Shown: piece by piece, positions 23,018 through 34,480 of the stretch
How the letters are laid out: every line of letters begins with the position of its first letter
Numbering within the stretch: the first letter of the stretch is position 1
Source of the DNA: Cutaneotrichosporon cavernicola
Lineage: Eukaryota > Basidiomycota > Tremellomycetes > Trichosporonales > Trichosporonaceae
DNA length: 64,000 nt
Direction of reading: 5' to 3'
Assembly (NCBI RefSeq): GCF_030864355.1
Contig: NC_083396.1
Coordinates: forward strand, 496,001 to 560,000
Position numbers and translations under genes: made by a program
Notes under the pieces: generated by a model
Seen by the model: only the letters and a program-made list of their open reading frames with translations
Told to the model about the DNA's origin: nothing
The model's database searches: none

Positions 23018-26000
23018 ATGGCTGCGGCGGGCTCAAGCTCGTCCACATCAATGTCCACTGGTGTTGGTGTGGACGCACGCGGCTCGACGGCCTCCACAAC
23101 ACCGCTTTCCCCACAGTCATCCCCGCATTCTCCACGACCCACAGCCACCTCCAAACTCCCTCCATCATCGTCTGCAACCATGGACTCTATCGCAACAGCT
23201 AAGAGCAGTCAATACTCTGCATTCTTGCGCACACCAACAACACCCATCATGACCCACTGTTTTGTCGACTCGCCAACAGAGTTCCCAACACCCTTCGCCT
23301 CCTTTCACAGCTTTGTCGCCCAGCCCAGCTCATTGTCGTCCATGGCTGTTCCTCCTTCACCAGCAAGTGACAAGGCGCCACCAGATATGGACAGAGTCCG
23401 CGGCGTCATTGTCCCAACACAAAGCAAGAAGCGGCCCAGCCCACTATCGCTCCAGGACGGGGGCGTCGAAGTCGAAGAGCCACTCACCTCCAAATCGACC
23501 GAGAGCTGTGGGTGAGGAAGGCGGTGCATGCTGACAACGCAGTCCTGAGCAGCGAGCTCGAGCAACTCAGACGCTCCGTCCACCAGAACCTCCGCGACCG
23601 TCCGTTAGGCATCAGCGTCGAGGACAGCGACTCCGAGTTTGGCGAGGCGGGGTCCAGCATCACTGCATCTCTCAACGACGACATGTGCATCTCGCCGATA
23701 GCGGCTTTGGCAATGGTGCACAGTAGTCCTCAAGCGCTTGTCATCGACACGCGGCCGCGCAAGGACTTTCTGGCCGCGCACGTCGCACAATCAGTGCACG
23801 TCTCCATCCCATCACTCATCTACAGTCGCCTCCGCAGGCAACTGAACGGGCCTGACGCTAAGAGCAGTGTAGCCACGTGGTCCTCGCTCAGCGCATTTGT
23901 CAGCTCATCCGCTGACCGTGCCGTGTGGAACGGCGTAGACCTCAACGCGCACATCGACGTGATAATCGTCGGTGTGGACCGTCACGACGAAGATGCACCA
24001 TGCGCGCTCGCCACCGTCCTTGGACAGGTCGTTTCGATCGGGACGGTGCGCATCCTCAAGGGCGGCTGGGCGGCGGCTGCACCTCTTGTCCAGGTGGAAG
24101 GGCTTCAAGTCACGGGCGAAGGGGGCGGTGCATCGCGCAGCGACGCCATCCCGGTGGCGCTGGGCCCGACAATCTCGCCACCAGAAACAGGCTCTGGCGC
24201 CTCGACGCCGATGGCAATGGCAGTGTCCCCAACAAAACCACGAGGTCAGTTACCCCTGAGTGCGTTCACTGGTGGAGCGCCAGCGCCGAGCCAGATGGTC
24301 AAGCGCCTCAGCGTGTCGAGCCAGGGTAGCACGAGCAGCAGCAGTGGCAGTGGCCCATCCCTCAGCCCCGCGCATCGCAGCCTTCCGCAGCTCTCCCTCA
24401 ACCCGAGGGCACCGCAACCCTCTCGGCGTCCACCACCAAAGCTGAGCCTCCATATCCAACAACCAAATGCGATGCTGGGCTCTGGCGCGGAGCCGAAGAA
24501 GGCGTTCAACTCCCGCACAGCCAAACCTGGCCCGCTGAGGCTCCACATTGGTGACTTGAGCCGACCCAACGCCCCAAGTGGGGCGATGAGTGCGCTACCG
24601 ACCTGTGGTGGGCCGACGGGCCTCACGCCAATACAGCCACTCGCTCAGGCGGCCAGCGCTGGTCTGATGCCGCCAGCCGGCGAGCCGTGGCAGGGGAGCC
24701 TCCGCTCGCCCGTGGTTGCGGGACAGCCGTACTCTGGCGGCTTGTACTCGTCGAGCCTACCGACGCCGTCACCGATGCGCCAGGCGCCGATAAATATCTC
24801 GACAGTCCTTCCAGGCTTTCTCTACCTCGGCCCCGAGATCTCAACGAATACCGACGTGGAGATGCTGGTGTCGATGGGCATACGACGTGTATTGAATGTC
24901 GCGCTCGAGTGTGACGACGACGAGGGTCTCGGCCTCCGCGAATCATTCGAACGCTACTTCCGCATCCCTATGAAGGACACCGTCGAGGAGTCGGGAGTTG
25001 CTAAGGGAATACGGGACGCCTGCGACATCCTGGGTAAGTCGTGCATCTGTTCTGTTGCCTGTCTTCCCTTCTTCCCGAAACGCGACACCTCTTCGCGTCG
25101 AGTTGCCCTGGACTTCTCTCTTCCCACTCTAAAGCTTCCTCACCTTTCTGTTCCTGGCACATCCCTGTTGTCCACTGCTCCGAGACAGTGCTCGCCTGAT
25201 CTCCTAAACTGGTGCATTCTTCCGTGAATAGCATTCCTCACGTGAGGCCAGAGTCTGATCTTGAAGGGTTGTGACGAACCCTTCACCAGAATGCTTCAGG
25301 CGCCATCGCCATCGTCCTTCCCGTCTTTTTCACATGTTTCCATTCCTCTGTCTGCTGTGTTCGGTGCTTCCGAACGGCTTCGGCGCATTCCAGAATGAAC
25401 CTGAGCGAGATGGTGCGGCTGGATTCAGCTCATTGCCTCTCCACTGGCACCGTTCCGGTATCCTTCGAACCCGTTGTCTTCATCGCTCCTGTCTCCTCGT
25501 TGTCTTCATCCCACCCGTCTTCTCAACGCTACACGGACTTTTCATCACCGATCACGGGAGCAGCTTCCCGGGCATTCGGGTTTATACGGAGTGGTGCACG
25601 TATGCCCTGTGCCGTTGCTGTTGACAAGTCTCCGTGTTTGGGAGTCGGGTTCAGCCTTAATGGGCATCATCATGTCGACTCTTCGTGGTACCTACCTTGC
25701 GATTCATCTCTCCTGCTTGCCGCACTCGTGCCTCTTTTTTTTTCTCGATTGTCTCCTGCTGCCCGCTTTGTGTTGTCGGACAATTTGCTGACAAGGTAGA
25801 TGACGCTCGCCTGCACGACGCACCCGTCTATGTGCACTGCAAGGCTGGTCGTTCGCGATCGGTAACTGTTGTCCTTGCTTACCTGATTCACGCAAATGCG
25901 TGGACTCTCAAGACGTCCTACGCCTATGTGGCCGAGCGGCGACACGGCATCTCGCCCAACATCGGTTTCGTAGCTGAGCTGATCCAGTTCGAGGAAACTG

Positions 26001-26447
26001 AACTCGGGAACAAGGGCAAGGGTGCGGAGAGCGAGAGCCAGAGCCAACTAGGTCATGGCGCTCCAGAAGTGCCAGAGGCTCCTTCCAATGTCAAGCCAGG
26101 TACCACACGTTACGGCCGGGATAGTCTGCCGCCAGAATGGGGCCGCGACGATCCCTCATCAAACCACCAACCCCTGGGACCGATTGTAGCCGAGCCCGAA
26201 CACACGCCAGAGGGCACATCGAACCGGAGGCAAAAGCAGAGCGCGGCCGATATCGAGGTCCGCAAGAATGGACAATGGGTGCACGGACGTCGGTGAGTGT
26301 TATTTGTCCGATTTTTCTCGACATGGTACTGATGCCAGTGCGCCCGTAGACCGCACGACACTTCAGCCAGGCCGGCGAGTGTCAAAGGCGGGCCTCGAAT
26401 CGATGATGATGCGTCCACTAGAACCCGCCTCGCACCGCAAACCATAG
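23018..26447 (+). CDS. Dual-specificity phosphatase with rhodanese domain (MAPK phosphatase type)
   Basis: Exons: 23018-23507, 23543-25033, 25800-26292 and 26339-26447, giving 860 residues in frame throughout. A Ser/Pro-rich N-terminus leads to a rhodanese-like domain at about residues 225-380 (ALVIDTRPRKDFLAAHVAQS, VRILKGGWAAA). Its usual catalytic-loop Cys is absent (IIVGVDRHD), so it is probably a docking module. A long disordered linker with RLSVSSQGS follows. The catalytic domain begins VLPGFLYLGPE and has general acid Asp about 642 (IPMKDTVEE) and the signature HCKAGRSRS with Cys about 674. The arrangement matches fungal MAP-kinase phosphatases of the Msg5/Rok1 kind, which dephosphorylate the TxY loop of MAPKs; the exact orthologue is inference. 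Intron 1 is 35 nt. Intron 2 is 766 nt and splits the catalytic domain. Confidence 0.88.
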
Positions 26448-27527
26448 AGCGTCGAGTAGTCACGGCTGGGAAACAAAGGTTTGTTTTGTTGTGGCTGGCA
26501 AGTAATCCCAATAATTCTTGTATTGTATAGGTTGCAGTACAGTGACTGCCCCACTCGCCATGGTATGTATCGTACGTCTGTGGCGCCTCGTGATCAACTC
26601 TGACACCTCATATAGGAAGCTGACAGCTTGGCAGGGCAAGACAAGGATCAGCAGTGGCGGGTAGTCATGAGCATCACCCTTTCAAGCGATCCCATTGACG
26701 TTGACAGTTGACTCTGAGACCGGAGTAGAGCATTGTTACGGAAGGCGGGAAGGTGTTCACCAGCTCCACAGAATAGCCTCGGCTCTTGTTCTTTCGGTGA
26801 CGACAGCGTGCGTGGCGGGTGGGGGTTCGGGCGAGGGGGTACGGTAAGAGGGGAAAGGAGGGGTGGGAGCGCCAGTTGCCGCGGACATTGACCCTATCTA
26901 TTACTAACAGCCCAACAGCCCTGTAGATAGCCTTATTAAGTGGCTGCCAGCTGCCAGCTGCCAGCTGCCAACATGCCATATGTCTGGGTGCCCACCTGAT
27001 TAAGGGAATCGGTGCCGTGGCGTATATCCTTACGGCACGTCAACTGCAAGAGACGCTCTTCGGAAGCTCTGGAATCCCTGACTTTCTCGTCCTCATGTCT
27101 TCTCGTCCTCTCTCGCCAGCCATCAGAAAAACGGCCATGAACCGCGGATTGTGGCGTTGAGCCTGAACCTCAGCATGAGTCTGAGTAAGCTTCCAGATTG
27201 CTGACAGGTGGGCTGGGCGTATAGTCATGGCGTTCAGCTGTGATTGCAAACCTGTAAAGAACCGCCACATATTCAGGGTTACCTTTTCCAAACTGTGTGT
27301 GAAAAGGTACTGTACTCTCAGTGGGTCAGTAGTGGATAATGTGGAGCTTCAAACTGCAAACTAACAAACTATTCAGCATCCAGGATCCAGGACTGACAAG
27401 CTGACAAGGGTTATAAGGGTGAAAGGGATGGAGAAAGAAGGGTTTTAGAGCAAAAGTGAGATTTCGAGTTTGAGCCTTCGGTGTATGCATCTCGGCGCCA
27501 CATTTTCCCCCAGGGGTAACCGTAAAC

Positions 27528-27530
<3 letters not shown>

Positions 27531-27561
<31 letters not shown>
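27531..27561. repeat. Poly-C tract, 31 nt
   Basis: The longest homopolymer in the window, intergenic. Confidence 0.9.
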
Positions 27562-27570
<9 letters not shown>

Positions 27571-28236
27571 AGATCGGTCTGGCGGCGGGTTGTGAGCCGA
27601 GGTGGGTTTGCGGGTGCGCGGGGGAAGGCTTGGGGGCGTTTGTTTGTAAAGGGGGTTGGGGATCTCGTGCCGTATGTGCCGGTTTTGGGTGGTACCTGGA
27701 ACCGGCCTCCTCCTGGCCACAGCTTGTCTTTCTGTTGGTCCTTTGGTCCTACTGGAGAATAACTGGAGGCTCTGTGCGCGTGTTTGGCGTTAGCTGTGCG
27801 TGGCAGTGTCAGGATCTTCAGACTCTTTAGCACATACCAACAGTAGCCGAGTTGGAGAGGATTGGAAGTGATTGGAGAGGGAGCTTGGAGGTCTTGCATT
27901 ATAACCTTGTTCTTGTTGTATAATTGTATAATTGGATAAGAACATAAGAGTATGACTTGAAATGGATGTACCTAGTGCCAGTGTTTGGGAATGTGGTGAA
28001 CGTTCAGGGGGGCCAAGGCCTGAATTGGAGGTAGGGAACGGAATGATCGCCTTAGGCCCGTAAGCCCTTATATCCCCTAAGTGCCCTATAGAGTGTAGAT
28101 CACCTCGTTTGTAAGACTGAATAAGGGTAGAGAAGGGGTTACGGAAAAGGGATGAGGGAATAGGTCGGTCGGGGAGATCATCATATTGATGATATTGTAT
28201 TTTGATGACAAAAAGGGCCAAAGGCTACCATGATAC

Positions 28237-28276
28237 CATGAGGCCATGAGGCCATGAGGCCATGAGGCCATGCGGG
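28237..28276. repeat. Tandem repeat, 8 bp (catgaggc) x 4-5
   Basis: Four perfect units and a degenerate fifth (catgcggg). Confidence 0.92.
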
Positions 28277-28748
28277 TTACTTGTTCCAAGGGGCAGGGTA
28301 ACAGGCCCCCCTATTTATCCCCCAAAGGCCACAAGGGATACATGCAAGCAACTTTCAACTTGCCCACCGTAGTCGCTCAACTGAACCCCCAATGCCTAAT
28401 CGTACCCCTGTACCCATGCACTCAACATTACAAAACAAAGGTCCCAGCATTACAAGGTCTGTGTGATACTGAAAACCAAACCGCCCCTTTGAATCATTTT
28501 GGATTAGAGTGAATAATAGTTTCGTGTAGGCAGCTGAGGAGAGGTTGAGAATTCCTTGGATGGCCCCCGAGGTGTTGAGGTTAAGCCAAAGTGATTGTGG
28601 ACTACAGTAAGTTGTGTAAAGGATCAGAAGAGGTTTGTAATGGACCTGGCTGGCGCCACGCGTGCGCGCGTCGTTCCTGTCCAACCAACCTTGTTGGAGG
28701 TAAAAATGGTATGAAGGGTAAGAGAGAGTAAGGTAAGGAAGCAAGGAG

Positions 28749-28809
28749 GTATGAGGGTATGAGGGTATGAGGGTATGAGGGTATGAGGGTATGAGGGTAT
28801 GGTATGAGG
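28749..28809. repeat. Tandem repeat, 8 bp (gtatgagg) x 6-7
   Basis: Six perfect units, then a short interruption and one more copy. The unit shares the core ATGAGG with the repeat about 470 bp upstream. Confidence 0.92.
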
Positions 28810-29007
28810 GCTCAAGGTCCAAACGACATGACAGGCTTGTGTCCTTGTTTAGCTGCTTAGCTCACTTTCCAACACATAATCCCACCCCGGGTCCAGGTCC
28901 GAGCAGCCTTAGTTTGACTATCATTCACCTTCCTCATCCTCTCCACTCTCTGCCACTCCACTGTCCACCATAGTATAGTGTCCCAATCCACTTCAGTCAC
29001 CTTCCCT

Positions 29008-29021
29008 CCCCCCCCCCCCCC
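29008..29021. repeat. Poly-C tract, 14 nt
   Basis: Intergenic run of fourteen C in a pyrimidine-rich stretch. Confidence 0.9.
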
Positions 29022-30188
29022 ACCTCTCCCGCCCCCCAACCCCAGTCTCACTCTCCTGCTCTCCATAGGCTGGTGCGCTGCCGCGCGCACCCAGTCCCCA
29101 CCATTCCACTCCGGAATCTTCGGCGCACGTTAAACGCCGGCCTGGCGTGCATTTCGTCCCCTCCCTTAGCAGCCGAACACCAACTTTCGGTAACCCCAGA
29201 TCAACTGGACCTGGGTTCATTACCTAACAGCCCAGCCTCACTGCAGACGACATCGCATTAGCCTCGGTCCCTCACTCTGACACCTTTGGCATTTGTTGGC
29301 TTGGCCGTGCCGCCAACCCTCAGCTGAGCGTATACCTAGTTCTCTCTCTCTCTCTCTCTCTCTCAATCTCTCTCTCTGTGCCCAAACCAGTTGGGCCGCG
29401 CGGAGCGAGAGAGCTTCCCCCAACCACAACTGGAAGCACGCGTGGTTGGCCCCGATCCCTACTGCGACCTCCGTCCACGCGTCCCAACTGTCAATTGGGG
29501 CCACGATCGCGGAAGCTTGAAACAGCGTGGGCCAGAACCAACGAACCGGATCCGCCGACCCAAAGTTTGGTCCTGGTCGGCGGCAGATGGTGTCTCACGC
29601 CTGATCCAACACCCGAGGCTGTTGCGAGTTACCCTGACCCAACCATCGCCGAACGACTAAGACCAGTACCCGCGCCCTCTCGAGTGTTCACTCTTCCTTT
29701 CGCTCTCCTTCTTCCCCTCGCTTCCCCTTCTCCCCCTCTGATCTTCTCCTCCTCTCGCCTCTTTCATCTTCTGGGTTTCCTACCTCAACCTTGGCCCCTC
29801 CACGACCCCTCGGCTGTCATCAACAAACCCTTTGTTCGCACCACCAGAGCGCATTCACGACACGCTCCCAACGATCGTTGCTATCGTCATCGCCAAGTGT
29901 CTTTGTGTCTGTCTATCTGCCGTGATCTCGTGTCACCCGTCAATTGCACCCGACCTGTCATCCGAGCGGCCGTGAATTGACCACCCACCTTTGCACTTGA
30001 ATTGCGCACCAGACTCCTCCAGCCCCACGACAGAGCTCGAAGAACAAGGACTGGCCTCGTAGTTTGGGCCGAGCGCCACTTCTTTCCACGCTGGGACCAA
30101 CTTGTGGTCTCGCAGCTTTTGCTATCACCAACACCTTTGATACCACCGCACCACACATTGCCACCCTCATCTTGCTCGTCGACGACAC

Positions 30189-32180
30189 ATGACCGCCCCG
30201 GGCGGTAGAGGCGACGTGCCTGACCCCTCGGCCCCTCCACGGCGCCGTCCTTCTATCGCAGTGTCAGACCTCATGAGTGGCGGGGACGGACAGTCATCGC
30301 GTAGGCGTGCAGGAGACGGCTACTCGCCTCCTCCAGGACAAAACGCCCCACCTGTCACTTCACACAGCGCCCGTGCCACTCCCCCCGCCTCTGGCCCTCC
30401 TCCTCCTCCAGCACTTCAACAACATCGACACTCACATTCATCTTTTGCATATCGACGAGAACAATCTCCAGGGCCACTCCCTCCAGAAGGGAGAGGACCA
30501 TCGTCATCATCATCATCCTCACATCCCCGATACTCGCACTCGCATCCTGGGGCTCCTCCTAGCTATGCCCCGCCTTTATTGTATGATGGTTCCCGCACTT
30601 CACAGCTGCCGCTTACGTCCCTACGCCATAGCAAAGACCCTGTAGACGACCGCCAGCTGCGTGACTATGATAGTGGACGCGCTTACGACCGGTGGTTCAT
30701 CCAAGAAGGGCCCGGAGCGGCGGACAGTGAAGACCCTCGTCGGATGCCAATGGCCTTCCGCTACGACTATCCCCGCGACTACCCCATCCCAGATCGACCG
30801 CCACAGCGCGAAGGCAGCTTGTACCCTTCTCCCCCTCCACATCCTCATCATTCGGGTCCATCTGCATCCGGGCCGGCGCCGCCTATCCACGATCATCCCC
30901 CGCATGGTTATCCTCAACCGTCGCGCGAGCCACCAATGGGCCTTGCACCTGTCATGGCTGAAGTTATCACTGCTTCTTCCCGAAGCGGCAGCCCATCCAG
31001 GATTTACGATCGTGGTGTCGCCCGTCCTCGTTCTCCACTACCTCCACCCTCTCGAGCCATTCAAAGTCGAGGGCGTGACGACCTCCCTCACAGTCACCCA
31101 ACACCTCCATCCATGCCACCGTGAGTTTCCTCCTTCTTTCTATTGCGATGATATACTGCTAACAATACCAGTAATCGAAGCGCAACCTACTTCACTCCAG
31201 CGCCGAAATATAATCCTAAGGGGTTGTCGGCCAACGACACTGCCCTATACACCCGGGGCTATCACGACGCCATGAAGGCCGTACAACATGGCGTAGTGTG
31301 GATCGAGGGCAAAACGTGTAAGTCGTCGAGAATATTCCTTGGCGAAAGCTTGCACGCTTACGGTTAAGACTCACAAATACCAATGTACCTACCCGACCCA
31401 TTGGAGTGGAACCAACCACATGATGGCCGCCGCGAACCGCATGATCGTCATCCCTCTGTCGATCGAAGCTACAGCCGCCCCCAACCTATTTGGGACGAGC
31501 GTGATGTTAAGCGAGAAAATCTCGGACCGTACGGCCCATCTCGGAGCCACTCTGATCCAGTCCCCCGCCTGGGCGTGGCCCCATACCCACCAGATTTCTA
31601 CCGTCCCAGCGCGCCACCAGGCTATGGCTACCCGCCACAGATGGAGCCTGGCCCGCCACACTACCCGGTGCATATGAGTGGTCCGCCCATGGGCCCCTAC
31701 ATGGGAGGCGAGTACGGGCCGAGGTACTACCCGGTTCCAATGCGCCCTCCAGGGCAGCAGATGCGAAGCCGCCAACAGATATCTTGTCATCCGTGTCGAA
31801 ATCGCAAGGTTAAGTGTTCGGGGACGACTCCTTGCGAGGCGTGCATCAAGATCAAGCGCGAGCACGAGTGCGTGTACGAGAAGACGGTGCGGCGGCGAGG
31901 TAAAGGCAAGAAAGCGGGCACGACGACTGACGAGAACGGCGATAGCAAGCCCGACACCGGCGAGGAGGGCCAGAGCGAGGATGATCGCCGGGATGTCTCG
32001 ACGTCGCCTTCTCGGGGCCGGATGGACTTTGAGCGCCGTGTTGATGACCGTGAGCGCCGAGACGAGGATGAAGGCGAGAGGGTGTCGCGCTCGGCGGACC
32101 GTAAACGTCCCCATTCTCGGTCGCGTTCACCACGACGCCGTTCAGCACTAGGGCCGCGCCATCAGCGTGACTCGCCATAG
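30189..32180 (+). CDS. Zn2Cys6 transcription factor
   Basis: Exons: 30189-31120, 31172-31317 and 31369-32180, giving 629 residues with consistent phases. The N-terminal two thirds are disordered and rich in Pro, Ser, His and Tyr, with PxRxPS-like sites. The binuclear cluster is near the C-terminus: CHPCRNRKVKCSG, then CEAC and a final Cys in REHECVYE. The spacing is C-x2-C-x6-C-x5-C-x2-C-x8-C, which fits the fungal Zn2Cys6 class. A basic linker (RRRGKGKKAG) and an Arg/Ser/Asp-rich tail follow. It should bind CGG-type DNA in the nucleus; target genes are unknown. No fungal-specific middle-homology domain is visible, so it is shorter than the classical family. The C-terminal position of the cluster is less usual. 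A long pyrimidine-rich leader precedes it. Confidence 0.85.
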
Positions 32181-33059
32181 ATGACGACTCGCGAGGTAAT
32201 TTAGACGTCCGTCAACCGGGCCACGATTTGTAGCCGTATCACGAGCACGGAATGCGCTCTCTACTTTTGTGCCATTTCCCAAGCATTCGACTGGTGCTAC
32301 GGGCGCTCCTGTTACTGTACTCTTGTGTCTGTCTTTGGCATTTGCGTCATATCTGTGGCACCACGCACCCACAGTCCCCCCACTCTCAACCAATCACACC
32401 TGCCACAAGTACTAAATACCGTGGGTGCGGCAGAGGCCAGCAAACGCATTTCCGCCAATAATGAAGCAGCGCCACAGCAAACAACTTGCTGTGTTTGGTG
32501 TGTTTGGCCTTGTCATGTCACCATGCCGGCAACTGACTTCCCGCCTCCCTGTCCTTGGCACTGTCCTGCACTCGACCATTCTGCCACATGTCTTGGAGCA
32601 TGTATCCTCAACAACCGTGGAATACTGCAAAACATTTCCCGATGGCGTGGACATGTTAGGGCTGGATGGCATTTAAACGTCTGAACGTGGAAACGTGAAA
32701 AGAGTAAGGTATCTAGCTTTTTCTGGATGAACGTCGACAGTACAGTTTCAATCCATGTTGGATTATCGCATTTATGGGATATCACAAGATGTACATTGTC
32801 CGAGCGGGACTGCGCGGGCATTTTGGTTAATTCCCAGCAGTTCCAAGTCTCCTGATCGCCTGGTAACTGCCCCTTGAACGTGCACATTCATTCTTCCCCC
32901 TTATACCCCTTAGCTCCCTCGGAGCATTCACTATCGTCGGGAGCTTTACCAAGCGCTCGAGGAGCGGCCGGAGCGGCACATCGGATCCTTCCACATCAGC
33001 CGCGGTAGATGGATGCATACGTGCCAAGGCCGGCAGACTTGAGACAAGGACAAAAACTG
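32181..33059. other. Convergent intergenic region
   Basis: 3' ends of the transcription factor (+) and the CCDC25 homologue (-) face each other. Only short frames without domains. Confidence 0.45.
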
Positions 33060-34273
33060 TTACATAAAGTCGTCGTCGCTCCAGCCTTCCTTGGCCCCAT
33101 CGATGGCCTCCTCGGAGAACATGCCATCGTAGGAGCGCGCGGCCTTGTCTGCCGCCCACTGGCGTTTCTGCTCGGTCTCTTCTTGTTGCTGCTGTCAGCT
33201 ATCCATTGGGTGCCTTGGTTAGTCTCCCGCTTCCCCGTACATCTCCTTCGACATTGTGCGAATTGCAGTGGCTAGGATGCGTTACGCGCTACTCTCAGCC
33301 GGTGTAGCAAGGTCAGGCTGAGTACTTTCATACCGTCCCTCACCCCCCTCTTTCTCTCCTCTCCAACGCTACTCCGCTCCCGTCTCCTTCCCACGTTCCG
33401 CTCTCCACTCTTTGTCCCCCACTCGGGCCCCACCGCCCACCCCACAACACCAGCCGACTCACCCGGCTAATCGCCTCAGCCTTCTTCTTCCGTCCCTCAA
33501 CGCGCAGGCGCTCCTGCCGCTCCGACTCGTGGTCCACCTCGCGCTCAACCTTGGTCTTGTTCAACCGGTTCACGACCACATTGTCCCGGGTGCTGATCTT
33601 GACGCGCTTGACCTTCTTGTCCGAGTGGAACGAGACCTGCCCCACGGCCATGTCACCCGTCTTCTTGAGGTTCGTGAACGGCGTGTAGATGATCTGCGTC
33701 AGAGATTGTCAGTGCAACACACACTGTAATGTTGTCCTTCTTGTTGCCTGGTGTCAGCTAGTGTAGCCATCTCAGCTGAGGCGACACTGGCGGTGACAGA
33801 CTCAGCGTCCGTCTTCCCCCAACCCCTTCCTGCCGCACCCCACCTTCCTCCACCTCCCACGACCACCCAACACCCCTAATCCCAGTGGATACTAACCCTC
33901 GATACTGTTGGCCTTGACGAGCTGCGCAGCGTCATTCACCAGCGCGGCCGGGAGCGCATTCCAGGCCCCGTGCGGCTCGTCCTCGCTCTGTCGCAAATAA
34001 ACGTGCGCCGAAGACAACTTGCTGCCGTCAGCTGCCATTGCGCAAGGCAGCTCACTCTACGTGGAACCAAACATCAGTGGGCAGGCCGTACTTGATCAGA
34101 TCCTCGTCTGTCATCAGCCCCGCCAACTGCCAACGCACTCTCGACCTTATCCCGTCCCCTGCCGTCAGACAGCTCTCACCTCAACTCACATGTAGATAGT
34201 CACTGGCGGTGAAACCGCTAGGGTCAGCTCATCCCACCTATATCGCACCATTGGACGTGAAGAACAGCACCAT
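33060..34273 (-). CDS. CCDC25 / Jlp2 homologue (NFACT-R domain)
   Basis: Eight exons on the minus strand: 34273-34249, 34217-34190, 34158-34139, 34107-34056, 34021-33897, 33747-33725, 33693-33463 and 33191 (or 33188)-33060. The product is 211 residues, close to the ~208 of animal CCDC25. It starts MVLFFTSNAVSPPVTIYMGR and continues with [69 protein letters not shown] and a charged coiled coil. It ends EGWSDDDFM. Each junction restores the conserved family sequence, so the small exons are well supported. The family is related to the RNA/DNA-binding domain of ribosome quality-control NEMF proteins; yeast Jlp2 has no firmly known role. Introns 1, 2, 3 and 6 are each exactly 31 nt and intron 4 is 34 nt. 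It shares a 207-bp divergent promoter with the next gene. Confidence 0.93.
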
Positions 34274-34480
34274 CGCGACTAGATGTATAGTTGAATCAAG
34301 GTCGCAAGATCTTGGCCCAAGTGGCCGACCTCCACCGGCCAGATCCGGTATTTCCGCTAACCCCGCCACGTGGCCTGTGTGGCGTGTTGTGGATCTTCGA
34401 TTTGGATCTTGGGATCTGGGCAGCTTGGTTACTGTGGATATTAGTTGTCCTATTGATCCAAGCGACACATCCCCAACAAC

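Larger units (their letters stand above)
26448..30188. other. Gene-poor region with tandem repeats and homopolymers
   Basis: About 3.7 kb without a gene I can support. It holds a ctgccag repeat (about 26944-26970), a 31-nt C run, two related 8-bp minisatellites, a 14-nt C run and a CT microsatellite (about 29340-29378). From about 29400 the strand is C/T-rich and is probably the long leader of the transcription factor gene at 30189. Confidence 0.5.

Noticed and set aside
25395..25799. Open frame inside the long phosphatase intron
   Set aside because: Low complexity Ser/Leu sequence. Removing the intron gives the exact conserved phosphatase motif order.
28237..28809. Possible CRISPR-like repeat array
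   Set aside because: The units are 8 bp and directly adjacent with no spacers, in a eukaryotic context; these are minisatellites.
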